Source of the DNA: an uncultured Collinsella sp.
GTDB lineage: Bacteria; Actinomycetota; Coriobacteriia; Coriobacteriales; Coriobacteriaceae
Direction of reading: 5' to 3'
NCBI GenBank assembly: GCA_900765185.1
Contig: CAAFQT010000082.1
Location: 1 to 5,543, forward strand
DNA: 5,543 bases
Below the pieces are notes generated by a model that ran no database searches, was not told the origin of the DNA, and saw nothing but the letters and a program-made list of their open reading frames with translations. A program made the translations under genes and the position numbers. The first letter of the stretch is position 1. Every line of letters starts with the position of its first letter. Positions 1 through 5,543 of this stretch are shown piece after piece.

Positions 1-28
1 CATCTCGCCTTACCGCGCGACGCGCGTG

Positions 29-2278
29 TTATTTGCGCTTGCCGCCGCCGTCACCGGGGCGACGGGAGCTGCCGCCGCGTTTGCCGCCACGGCTGTTGCC
101 ATAGCTGCCACGGTTATCGCGACCGCCGGCGCGGCCGCCACGAGAGCCGGCCTGGTTGCCACCACGACCGCCACGATAGCCGCCGCGACGCTCCTCGCGG
201 GTATCGTCGTAGTTGCGCCAATCATCGCGACGATCGCGGCTGGCACGCGGATCACGACGATCGCGCGATTCACCAGAACGCCCGGCGCCACTGCGCCCGC
301 CATTACCGCGAGCACCCTCGCGACGCTCGCCGCCACGGCCGCCGTGCTCTTCAAAGCGCTTGCCACCACGGGACTCACCGCTGCGGGTGTCACGCGCACC
401 GCGGCCCTCGCCGCCGCGACGCTCGCCACGGCCACCGCGCTCGTCATTGCGACCGGAACGACGACGATCGCCCGAGCCACGCTTGCCGCCACGCGAGCCA
501 CGGCCCTCGTCCTCGCGCTCAACACGGCGACGACCACCGCGGTCCTCGTCCTCGCGGCGACGGCGATGCGCCTCGCCCTGGAACTGCTTGGCACGGCGCT
601 CGGCACGGTTGCCGCGCGGGGCCTGCTCGACGACAGCAGCACCGCCGCGCTCCTCGGCAGCCACCTCGCGGGCAACGCTCTCCACAGCCTCGTCCACGCG
701 AGCCTGAACGCCCTCGCGCACGCGGGCCTTGCCGCCGCGCTTGGGACGGCTCGGACGCTCGCCGTCGCCGCGACGCTCGTCGCGAGCGCGGTTGGAACGA
801 CCAGCCACATCGCCGTAGTCATCGCCGTTGCGCTTGCCGTCGCGACGTGCCTGCTCAAGCTTCTTCTTGCTCTTGGACTTGCCACGCTTGGTCTTCTTCT
901 TCACCTTAAAGGCCGCAGGGTCGCGCTCGGGGTCAACCGCAGGCGGGTTGGGACCCACATGCAGGTCACCGGCCTCGTAGATGTCGGCGGTCTTGTCCAT
1001 GAGCTTCTCGATCTCGTAGAACTCATCGACGTCCTGCTCGGTTACAAACGTGATGGCCCAGCCCAGCTCACCGGCGCGGCCCGTACGGCCAATACGGTGG
1101 ATGTAGTCGGTCGGCTCGGCCGGCACGTCAAAGTTCACGACGTAGCGCACGTCGCTAATGTCGATGCCGCGGGCGAGAACATCGGTTGCCACCAGCACGT
1201 CGACGGTGCCGTCGCGGAAGGCAGAAAGCGCGCGCTCGCGCTGGGCCTGGCTGCGGTTGCCGTGAATCGCGGCGGCCTTGATGCCCTTACGCTCCAGACG
1301 ACGGCAGCAGCTGTCGGCGCGATGCTTGGTGCGCATAAAGACAATGGTGCGCTCCGGGCCCTCCTTCTTGAGAAACTCGGGCAACAGGTTATTCTTGGCC
1401 TCGATGGACACCGGGAACACAAACTGGTCGACGGTGTCGGCGGTCGACGTGGCGGGCGCGATCTCCACGCGGGCCGGGTCGCTCACCAGGTCGGTGATCT
1501 CGCCCACGGCCTCCTCGTCGAGCGTCGCCGAGAACAGCAGCGTCTGGCGCTCGGCCGGCGTCTCGCGCACAATACGGCGGACGGCGGGCAAAAAGCCCAT
1601 GTCGAGCATGCGATCGGCCTCGTCGAGCACCAGCACCTTGACCTCGTTCAGGTGGCAGGCGCCCTGCTCGATCAGGTCGACCAGACGGCCCGGCGTGGCG
1701 ACCAGGATATCGCAGCCGTACTTGAGTGCCGCGGTCTGCGGCTTGTAGCTCACGCCACCCACGACGGTCACGGCGACATGGCCGGTGACGTCGGCGATCT
1801 TGCTCGCGACCTCGTCGATCTGCTGGGCGAGCTCGCGCGTGGGGGTGATGACGAGCATCACGGGGCCACGGCCGTTGCCCTCGGGCTTCTTGGCGCCGCG
1901 ACGACGGTTGCGGCCGCCGCGCTCACGCACGGGCTTGGGCGGAGCGATGTGCTCCAGATTGTTCATGGTCGGCAGCAAAAAGGCGGCCGTCTTGCCGGTG
2001 CCGGTCTGGGCGGCGGCAAGCAGGTCGCGGCCCTCGAGCACCACGGGGATCGAGCCGGCCTGCACGGGCGTCGGCGCCGTGTAGCCCAGGCTCTCGATAG
2101 CACGAAGCATCTCGTCGGAAAGCCCCAGCTCGTCAAAGGCGGGCAGGCTCTCGGTAGCGGACTCGACGGCCTGGGCAGCATTTGCCTCGTCGGCGGCATC
2201 GAAGGCAGCCTGGGTCATGGCCTCGCGGGTCTCGTCCAGAATCTCGGCGTCGGTGACGTCGGATACAGAATTACGCAT
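29..2278 (-). CDS. DEAD-box ATP-dependent RNA helicase with long basic RGG-type tail
   Basis: This is a cytoplasmic ATP-dependent RNA helicase that would remodel RNA structure in ribosome assembly, mRNA decay or cold adaptation. All core motifs are visible (numbered from the ATG at 2278): Q motif with F48 and GYTAPTPVQ 65-73, motif I AQTGTGKT 90-97, Ia PTREL 146-150, Ib TPGR 195-198, DEAD 219-222, SAT 250-252, motif IV IVFMRTK 312-318, motif V ATDVLARGID 364-373 and motif VI HRIGRTGRAG 394-403. The core is closest to the RhlE-like group, with a basic Arg/Lys/Gly-rich insert (about 112-139) between motifs I and Ia. From about 460 to 749 the protein is a low-complexity Arg/Gly/Glu/Asp tail, probably disordered and RNA-binding, which makes it much longer than a minimal helicase. 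I chose the ATG at 2278 because AAGGAA lies 9 bases upstream; an in-frame GTG at 2314 would add 12 residues but has no comparable site. The stop is TAA at 31-29. Helicase function is secure; the exact subfamily (RhlE, DeaD/CsdA) is not, so no symbol is given. Confidence 0.95.
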   Translation of the reverse strand: MRNSVSDVTDAEILDETREAMTQAAFDAADEANAAQAVESATESLPAFDELGLSDEMLRAIESLGYTAPTPVQAGSIPVVLEGRDLLAAAQTGTGKTAAFLLPTMNNLEHIAPPKPVRERGGRNRRRGAKKPEGNGRGPVMLVITPTRELAQQIDEVASKIADVTGHVAVTVVGGVSYKPQTAALKYGCDILVATPGRLVDLIEQGACHLNEVKVLVLDEADRMLDMGFLPAVRRIVRETPAERQTLLFSATLDEEAVGEITDLVSDPARVEIAPATSTADTVDQFVFPVSIEAKNNLLPEFLKKEGPERTIVFMRTKHRADSCCRRLERKGIKAAAIHGNRSQAQRERALSAFRDGTVDVLVATDVLARGIDISDVRYVVNFDVPAEPTDYIHRIGRTGRAGELGWAITFVTEQDVDEFYEIEKLMDKTADIYEAGDLHVGPNPPAVDPERDPAAFKVKKKTKRGKSKSKKKLEQARRDGKRNGDDYGDVAGRSNRARDERRGDGERPSRPKRGGKARVREGVQARVDEAVESVAREVAAEERGGAAVVEQAPRGNRAERRAKQFQGEAHRRRREDEDRGGRRRVEREDEGRGSRGGKRGSGDRRRSGRNDERGGRGERRGGEGRGARDTRSGESRGGKRFEEHGGRGGERREGARGNGGRSGAGRSGESRDRRDPRASRDRRDDWRNYDDTREERRGGYRGGRGGNQAGSRGGRAGGRDNRGSYGNSRGGKRGGSSRRPGDGGGKRK
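32..901 (-). repeat. Low-complexity coding region for the helicase RGG/basic tail
   Basis: The last 290 or so codons of the helicase encode mostly Arg, Gly, Glu, Asp, Ser and Lys, with many degenerate units such as SRGGKR, GGRGGERR, RDRRDPRASRDRR and GGYRGGRGG. Between about residues 535 and 570 there is a less repetitive stretch (VQARVDEAVESVAREVAAEE) that could form a short amphipathic helix. Tails of this type in other DEAD-box proteins bind RNA without sequence specificity and can promote condensates; that role here is inferred from composition. The DNA is correspondingly GC-rich and repetitive, and gives long open frames on the other strand that are not genes. Confidence 0.8.
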
Positions 2279-2287
2279 ATGTTGTTG

Positions 2288-2293
2288 TTCCTT
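2288..2293 (-). promoter_or_regulatory. Ribosome binding site of the helicase gene
   Basis: On the minus strand the sequence reads AAGGAA, then nine bases, then ATG (2278-2276). This purine-rich site decides the start at 2278 over the in-frame GTG 12 codons further upstream. Confidence 0.7.
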
Positions 2294-2549
2294 ATCTGCA
2301 CGCGCTATGGGCACGGCACGCGGCCGCGCTGGCGTGCTTGGTAGTGCGCTAATACATACAAAAACGGGTGCGCACAGAGAGGACGTTGCTCAGCACGCTG
2401 GCGATCGCTTTGGCAGCCCTATCACGCGCCGTCCAGACGCAGCAGCTCTAAGCGATGGAGCAGATTCGCCGCCGGTTAGTATACCCGCGCTTCGCATGCC
2501 CCCACGTAAACCACAGATGACGAGGCAGACGGGGCGGGTCTGGGCCGAT
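2294..2549. other. Left half of the divergent intergenic region, no gene seen
   Basis: This stretch must hold the helicase promoter and leader. The only promoter-like hexamer I can pick out on the minus strand is TATACT at 2483-2478, and no convincing -35 precedes it. If it is used, the helicase mRNA would have a leader of about 200 bases. Short open frames here lack a ribosome binding site, protein-like composition or recognisable motifs. An 11-base word, GTTGCTCAGCA, at 2385-2395 recurs at 2567-2577 inside the first hairpin repeat. I see no tRNA, riboswitch or terminator. Confidence 0.4.
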
Positions 2550-2608
2550 TGTCTCAATCTGTAACAGTTGCTCAGCAAAAACCGGCCTAACTGTTACAGA
2601 TCAAGACA
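2550..2608. repeat. Hairpin-forming inverted repeat, TCTGTAACAG family, copy 1
   Basis: The left arm TGTCTCAATCTGTAACAGTT (2550-2569) pairs with the right arm at 2589-2608 at 18 of 20 positions; the two mismatches are adjacent, at CA versus TG. The 19-base loop contains GCTCAGCAAAAACCGG. Since the flanking genes diverge, this is not where a terminator is expected, and no T tract follows the stem. It is best read as a short interspersed repeat (REP- or MITE-like), or possibly a regulatory dyad. It encodes no protein. Confidence 0.75.
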
Positions 2609-2629
2609 GAACTCAGCCACGCAAAACAA

Positions 2630-2687
2630 CATCTCGATCTGTAACAGCTAGAGGTCATTTTCCCGCTAGATGTTACAAATTGAGATG
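2630..2687. repeat. Hairpin-forming inverted repeat, TCTGTAACAG family, copy 2
   Basis: The left arm (2630-2651, CATCTCGATCTGTAACAGCTAG without its partner) pairs with 2666-2687 at 19 of 22 positions across a 14-base loop, AGGTCATTTTCCCG. The arm core ATCTGTAACAG is shared with copy 1, but the loops are unrelated. So the arms are conserved and the centre is not, the usual pattern for small repeats kept as palindromes. Copy 2 begins 21 bases after copy 1 ends. Confidence 0.72.
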
Positions 2688-2721
2688 ATTGGTTGGGACG
2701 GTCCATCCGGAAGCATCCATC

Positions 2722-2733
2722 CTCATCTGTAAC
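2722..2733. repeat. Half copy of the TCTGTAACAG repeat arm
   Basis: CTCATCTGTAAC matches the arm sequence CTCAATCTGTAAC of copy 1 apart from one missing A. No complementary right arm follows before the promoter of copA, so this looks like a decayed or truncated third copy. It could also be a single half-site if the word is a protein-binding motif. Confidence 0.45.
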
Positions 2734-2752
2734 GAAATCTCATATATTTTTT

Positions 2753-2789
2753 CTATACTGGACACCCCCAGGGGGTATGGGTGTATAGT
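2753..2789 (+). promoter_or_regulatory. Putative copper-responsive promoter/operator of copA (CsoR-like)
   Basis: A perfect odd palindrome ACCCCC-A-GGGGGT occupies 2764-2776 and is followed by ATGG. Around it, CTATAC (2753-2758) and GTATAG (2783-2788) form outer arms. GGGGGTATGG resembles the GC-rich dyads bound by CsoR copper repressors ahead of copZA-type operons. Two promoter readings overlap it: TGGACA (2759-2764) with TATAGT (2784-2789) at a long 19-base spacing, or TATACT (2754-2759) as -10 with the operator over the start site. Either way a repressor bound here would block copA. CsoR is inferred from the dyad and from the gene it controls; a MerR/CueR-type activator is the alternative, given the 19-base spacer. 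No regulator gene is in the window. Confidence 0.65.
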
Positions 2790-2824
2790 ATCGGCAGGTT
2801 AACATTTCCAACACAGAACTACAG

Positions 2825-2831
2825 AAAGGAG
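2825..2831 (+). promoter_or_regulatory. Ribosome binding site of copA
   Basis: AAAGGAG lies five bases before the ATG at 2837 and fixes the start of the ATPase ahead of its first metal-binding motif. Confidence 0.85.
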
Positions 2832-2836
2832 AAGCC

Positions 2837-5182
2837 ATGGCTCAAGATAAGTTTGACGTGGGCGGCATGACGTGCGCCGCTTGCCAGGCACACGTGGACC
2901 GCGCCGTCAGCAAGCTCGACGGCGTCCAAAGCGTCGCCGTCAACCTGCTCGCCGGCTCCATGCTGGTGGACTACGACCCCGCACAGGTCAGCCCCGATGA
3001 CATCTGCACCGCCGTCGATCGCGCGGGTTATTCGGCCTCGCCCGTCAGCACGGGCACCGATGCCGTCAACTCAAGCGGCAACGCGCAAGCCAGATCCGGC
3101 GCCACCCATATGGAGTCGCCCACCAAAAAGCTGGAGGCCACCGCCTCCGCCATGCGCACCCGTCTCATCATCTCAATCATCTTTCTCATCCCGCTGTTCT
3201 ACATAGGCATGGGGCACATGCTCGGCTGGCCGCTGCCCAGCGTCTTCACCGACCACACCCACAGCATGACGTTGGCGCTCACCGAGCTCGTCTTGCTCAT
3301 CCCCATCGTCTACGTCAACGACGCGTACTTTATCAACGGCTTCAAGTCGCTCGTGCACGGCGCGCCCACCATGGACGCCCTCATCGCCGTCGGTGCCACC
3401 GCCTCCATTGCCTGGTCGCTCTATGCCATGTTCATCATGGCCGACCAGCTGGCCGTAGGTCAGGTGCACGAGGCCATGATGACGGGCATGGACAATCTCT
3501 ATTTTGAGAGCGCCGGCACGATCCTGTCGCTCGTCACCGTGGGCAAATACCTCGAGACACGCAGCAAGTCCAAGACCGGCGGCGCCATCGAGGCGCTCAT
3601 CGACCTGGCGCCCAAGACCGCGACCGTCGTTGCCGATGACGGCACCGAAACCACCGTCGACGTCGACAGTATCCTTCCCGGCCAGGTTCTGCGTGTGCGC
3701 CCCGGCGAGTCTATCCCTGTCGACGGCGTGGTGCTCGAGGGCGCGTCGGCCGTGGACGAGAGCGCGCTCACCGGCGAGTCCATCCCCGTGGAAAAGACCG
3801 CCGGCGACACCGTCAACGCCGCCACGGTCAACCGCACCGGATCGTTTACCTTCCGCGCCACGCGCGTGGGCGCCGACACGTCGCTTGCCAAGATCATCCA
3901 GCTCGTCGAGGACGCCAATGCCACCAAGGCGCCTATCGCCCGCCTGGCCGATAAGGTCGCCGGTGTGTTCGTGCCCGTGGTGTTTGTGATCTCGGCCGTA
4001 ACTTTTGTGGCGTGGATGGCACTGACCGGCAGCATAAACGAGGCGCTCACCTCCGCCGTGGCCGTGTTGGTGATCAGCTGCCCGTGCGCGCTGGGCCTGG
4101 CCACGCCCGTCGCCATTATGGTTGGCACCGGCAAGGGCGCCGAGATGGGCATTCTGTTTAAGAGCGCCGAGGCGCTGGAGAATCTGCGCAACGTGGGCAC
4201 CGTGGTGCTCGATAAGACCGGCACCGTCACCTGCGGCAAGCCGGCCGTGACCGATATCGTGGCGGCCACGCGCGCTGACGGCTCGCCCGCCATGAGCGAA
4301 AAGGCGCTGCTCAAGTTAGCCGCCGCGCTGGAGCGCTCGAGCGAGCACCCGCTGGCCGAAGCGATTATGGCCGAGTGCGAGACACGCGGAATCGTCGCAC
4401 GCATGGTCGAGGACTTTGCCGCCGTGCCCGGGCGAGGCGTCACGGCACGCGAGGGGCAGAATATCATCGCGGCCGGCAACGTGCGCCTGATGGACGAGCT
4501 GGGTATCACCGTGCCCGCAGGACTTGCGGAGCGATTTGCCGCCGAGGGCAAGACGCCGCTGTTCTTTGCCAAGAACAGCGAGCTCGTTGGCACCATCGCC
4601 GTGGCTGACGAGGTCAAAGAAACGAGCGCCGAGGCCATCGCCGCGCTGCGTTCGCTCGGCGTCGATGTGCGCATGCTCACCGGCGACAACCGCTTGACGG
4701 CCGAGGCCATCGCCCGCCGCGTGGGACTGACCAGCGAGCAGGTTATCGCCGACGTCCTGCCCGCCGACAAGGAGCGCCACGTGCGCGAGCTGCAGGATGC
4801 GGGCGGCAAGGTCGCCATGGTGGGCGACGGCATCAATGACTCCCCCGCCCTGGCGCGCGCCGACGTGGGCCTTGCCATCGGCACCGGCGCCGATATCGCC
4901 AAGGAGGGCGCCGACGTGGTGCTCATGCGCAGCGACCTCATGGACGTCGCCCGCGCCATCGAGCTTTCGCGCGCCACGATCCGCAACATCAAACAGGACC
5001 TGTTCTGGGCACTGTTCTACAACGGCATCGGCATTCCGCTGGCGGCGGGCGTGTTCTTCCCGCTCACCGGATGGCAGCTCTCACCGATGTTTGGCGCCGC
5101 GGCCATGAGCCTGTCGAGCGTCTGCGTTGTGAGCAATGCGCTGCGCCTGCGAACCTTTAAGCCATCAGTTGCGGTGAAATAA
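2837..5182 (+). CDS. copA: Copper-exporting P1B-type ATPase
   Basis: This membrane pump uses ATP to move Cu(I) out of the cytosol and gives copper resistance. One N-terminal HMA domain (about 4-68) carries MTCAAC 11-16, with ligands C13 and C16; a polar linker (about 70-105) follows. Membrane segments can be seen near 109-125, 145-163, 180-201, 221-239, 376-396, 405-430, 722-742 and 750-769. The ion path has the P1B-1 copper set: CPC 415-417, Y728-N729 and MSLSS 757-761, with E224 and E240 in the positions of conserved transport glutamates. The actuator has TGES 312-315. The P and N domains have DKTGT 459-463 (phosphorylated D459), SEHPLA 502-507, PGRGV 531-535, MLTGDN 613-618 and GDGINDSPAL 663-672. 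At 781 residues it is full length and no key residue is missing. The ATG is fixed by AAAGGAG five bases upstream, and a CsoR-like dyad precedes it. The last codons and the TAA stop lie in a repeat arm (5167-5181), so the end SVAVK may be repeat-derived. A copper chaperone gene follows. Silver may also be transported; copper specificity is inferred from the family signature. Confidence 0.97.
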   Translation: MAQDKFDVGGMTCAACQAHVDRAVSKLDGVQSVAVNLLAGSMLVDYDPAQVSPDDICTAVDRAGYSASPVSTGTDAVNSSGNAQARSGATHMESPTKKLEATASAMRTRLIISIIFLIPLFYIGMGHMLGWPLPSVFTDHTHSMTLALTELVLLIPIVYVNDAYFINGFKSLVHGAPTMDALIAVGATASIAWSLYAMFIMADQLAVGQVHEAMMTGMDNLYFESAGTILSLVTVGKYLETRSKSKTGGAIEALIDLAPKTATVVADDGTETTVDVDSILPGQVLRVRPGESIPVDGVVLEGASAVDESALTGESIPVEKTAGDTVNAATVNRTGSFTFRATRVGADTSLAKIIQLVEDANATKAPIARLADKVAGVFVPVVFVISAVTFVAWMALTGSINEALTSAVAVLVISCPCALGLATPVAIMVGTGKGAEMGILFKSAEALENLRNVGTVVLDKTGTVTCGKPAVTDIVAATRADGSPAMSEKALLKLAAALERSSEHPLAEAIMAECETRGIVARMVEDFAAVPGRGVTAREGQNIIAAGNVRLMDELGITVPAGLAERFAAEGKTPLFFAKNSELVGTIAVADEVKETSAEAIAALRSLGVDVRMLTGDNRLTAEAIARRVGLTSEQVIADVLPADKERHVRELQDAGGKVAMVGDGINDSPALARADVGLAIGTGADIAKEGADVVLMRSDLMDVARAIELSRATIRNIKQDLFWALFYNGIGIPLAAGVFFPLTGWQLSPMFGAAAMSLSSVCVVSNALRLRTFKPSVAVK

Positions 5183-5233
5183 GGCGTAACATGCTTAGCT
5201 AAACCGCTATTTAGTCCGTATTCCACCGCAACT
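5167..5233. repeat. Inverted repeat, GTTGCGGTGAAATA family, across the copA stop and the copA-copZ gap
   Basis: The left arm AGTTGCGGTGAAATA (5167-5181) pairs with TATTCCACCGCAACT (5219-5233) at 14 of 15 positions around a 37-base centre. Within the centre, CTAAA (5199-5203) and TTTAG (5210-5214) can form a small inner stem. The left arm lies in frame at the end of copA and supplies all but the last A of the TAA stop. In a copA-copZ transcript it would fold just before the copZ ribosome binding site at 5249. No T tract follows the right arm, so it does not look like a standard intrinsic terminator. A third arm copy lies at 5528-5542. Confidence 0.75.
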
Positions 5234-5248
5234 TTAGGTACTCAACGA

Positions 5249-5255
5249 AAAGGAG
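5249..5255 (+). promoter_or_regulatory. Ribosome binding site of copZ
   Basis: AAAGGAG is placed six bases before the ATG at 5262. It is the same heptamer as the copA site, which supports efficient translation of both genes. Confidence 0.85.
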
Positions 5256-5261
5256 ATAATC

Positions 5262-5483
5262 ATGAACTACATCGTTAAAACGTCTGGCCTTATGTGCGGC
5301 CACTGCGACGCTACTGTCGAGACCGCGCTGCTCAACGTAGCCGGCGTGACCGATGCCGATGCCGATCACGAGACCCAGACCGTCCAGGTGGAGTGCGCCG
5401 ACACCGTGACCGCCGAGCAGCTCGCCGCTGCCGTCGAGGGCGCCGGCGAGAAGTTCCACGCCCTGTCCGTGACCGCCGCGTAG
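5262..5483 (+). CDS. copZ: HMA-domain copper chaperone, CopZ-like
   Basis: This small cytosolic protein would bind Cu(I) through two cysteines and deliver it to the HMA domain of CopA or to a copper-sensing repressor. The 73 residues make up a single heavy-metal-associated domain of usual length: a first strand YIVKTSG, then MCGHC with C12 and C15, a helix DATVETALLNV, strands around VTDADADH and TVQVEC, and a second helix TAEQLAAAVEGAG. The usual metal-site pattern is MxCxxC; here the residue two before the first Cys is Leu10 and Met11 sits directly before it, a variant of the loop. The protein is acidic overall, and His14 in the CGHC loop could tune copper affinity. It lies 79 bases after copA on the same strand and has its own strong ribosome binding site. 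I see no clear promoter in the gap, so cotranscription is likely. MerP-like mercury binding is less likely in this setting. Confidence 0.9.
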   Translation: MNYIVKTSGLMCGHCDATVETALLNVAGVTDADADHETQTVQVECADTVTAEQLAAAVEGAGEKFHALSVTAA

Positions 5484-5526
5484 CAGCTGCGCACCAACAG
5501 ACACCGCTGCCCAACCAGCCCCTCAG

Positions 5527-5543
5527 AAGTTGCGGTGAAATAG
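5527..5543. repeat. Single arm of the GTTGCGGTGAAATA repeat at the window edge
   Basis: AAGTTGCGGTGAAATAG matches the arm overlapping the copA stop (5167-5181) over 15 of 15 bases. It starts 43 bases after the copZ stop and runs to the window end, so any inverted partner lies outside. The bases between, 5484-5526, show no gene and no clear terminator. Confidence 0.7.

Noticed and set aside
14..26. CGCGCG-A-CGCGCG palindrome just after the helicase stop as a terminator
   Set aside because: The only centre leaves a one-base loop and there is no T tract on the minus strand within the window; the true end of the transcript may lie outside.
10..885. Second minus-strand frame of 291 codons within the helicase tail region
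   Set aside because: The Ala/Val/Arg-rich translation is an out-of-frame reading of the RGG-coding repeats, with no start signal of its own.
26..2344. Open frame of about 770 codons on the plus strand, antisense to the helicase
   Set aside because: Its translation is an Ala/Thr/Leu-rich then His/Gly/Leu-rich string with no domain, it mirrors the helicase codons, and the helicase frame has every expected motif. It is a product of GC-rich codon bias.
2385..2577. Direct repeat GTTGCTCAGCA at 2385-2395 and 2567-2577 as target duplication or element ends
   Set aside because: Only 11 bases with no shared flanks and no coding element between; one copy lies in a hairpin loop. Chance or an older repeat fragment is enough to explain it.
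2390..2578. Small minus-strand frame in the intergenic region
   Set aside because: Its start lies inside the hairpin repeat, it has no clear ribosome binding site, and its composition is not protein-like.
2550..2608. Copy 1 hairpin as an intrinsic terminator
   Set aside because: No T tract follows either side of the stem, and the flanking genes are divergent, so neither transcript ends here.
2550..2687. The two TCTGTAACAG hairpins as a CRISPR array
   Set aside because: Only two palindromic copies with short, unequal centres; no set of near-identical direct repeats with uniform spacers.
3499..4992. Long minus-strand frame antisense to copA
   Set aside because: Low-information Ser/Ala/Thr-rich translation over the best conserved part of CopA; no ribosome binding site and no family resemblance.

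Overview
The window looks like chromosomal DNA from a high-GC bacterium, most likely an actinobacterium of the Coriobacteriia (Collinsella-like). This rests on the strong third-position GC bias, the RGG/basic tail on the DEAD-box helicase, and short intergenic inverted repeats of a kind I associate with Collinsella. It is an inference; no marker gene in the window settles the taxonomy.

Layout: bases 1-28 hold nothing I can name. A DEAD-box RNA helicase of about 749 residues runs leftward from 2278 to 29; its last 290 or so residues are a very basic, Gly/Arg/Glu/Asp-rich tail. A divergent intergenic region (2279-2836) follows. Its left half shows no gene. Its right half carries two hairpin-forming copies of a TCTGTAACAG-containing inverted repeat plus one half copy, and then a copper-type promoter/operator. 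Rightward from 2837 come a complete Cu+-exporting P1B-type ATPase (CopA, 781 residues) and, after a 79-base gap, a 73-residue HMA-domain copper chaperone (CopZ-like). A second repeat family (core GTTGCGGTGAAATA) forms the last codons and stop of copA, is matched by an inverted arm before copZ, and reappears at the right edge of the window.

How the genes fit together: copA and copZ form a copper-homeostasis unit. CopZ would carry Cu(I) in the cytosol and hand it to CopA for export across the membrane. The GC-rich palindrome before copA (ACCCCC-A-GGGGGT, followed by TATGG) resembles operators of CsoR-type copper repressors, so copper induction is likely, though no regulator gene lies in the window. 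The helicase is a divergent neighbour with an unrelated job in RNA remodelling.

The genes belong to well-known families. The least explained parts are the two repeat families, above all the one fused to the copA stop codon and placed between copA and copZ.
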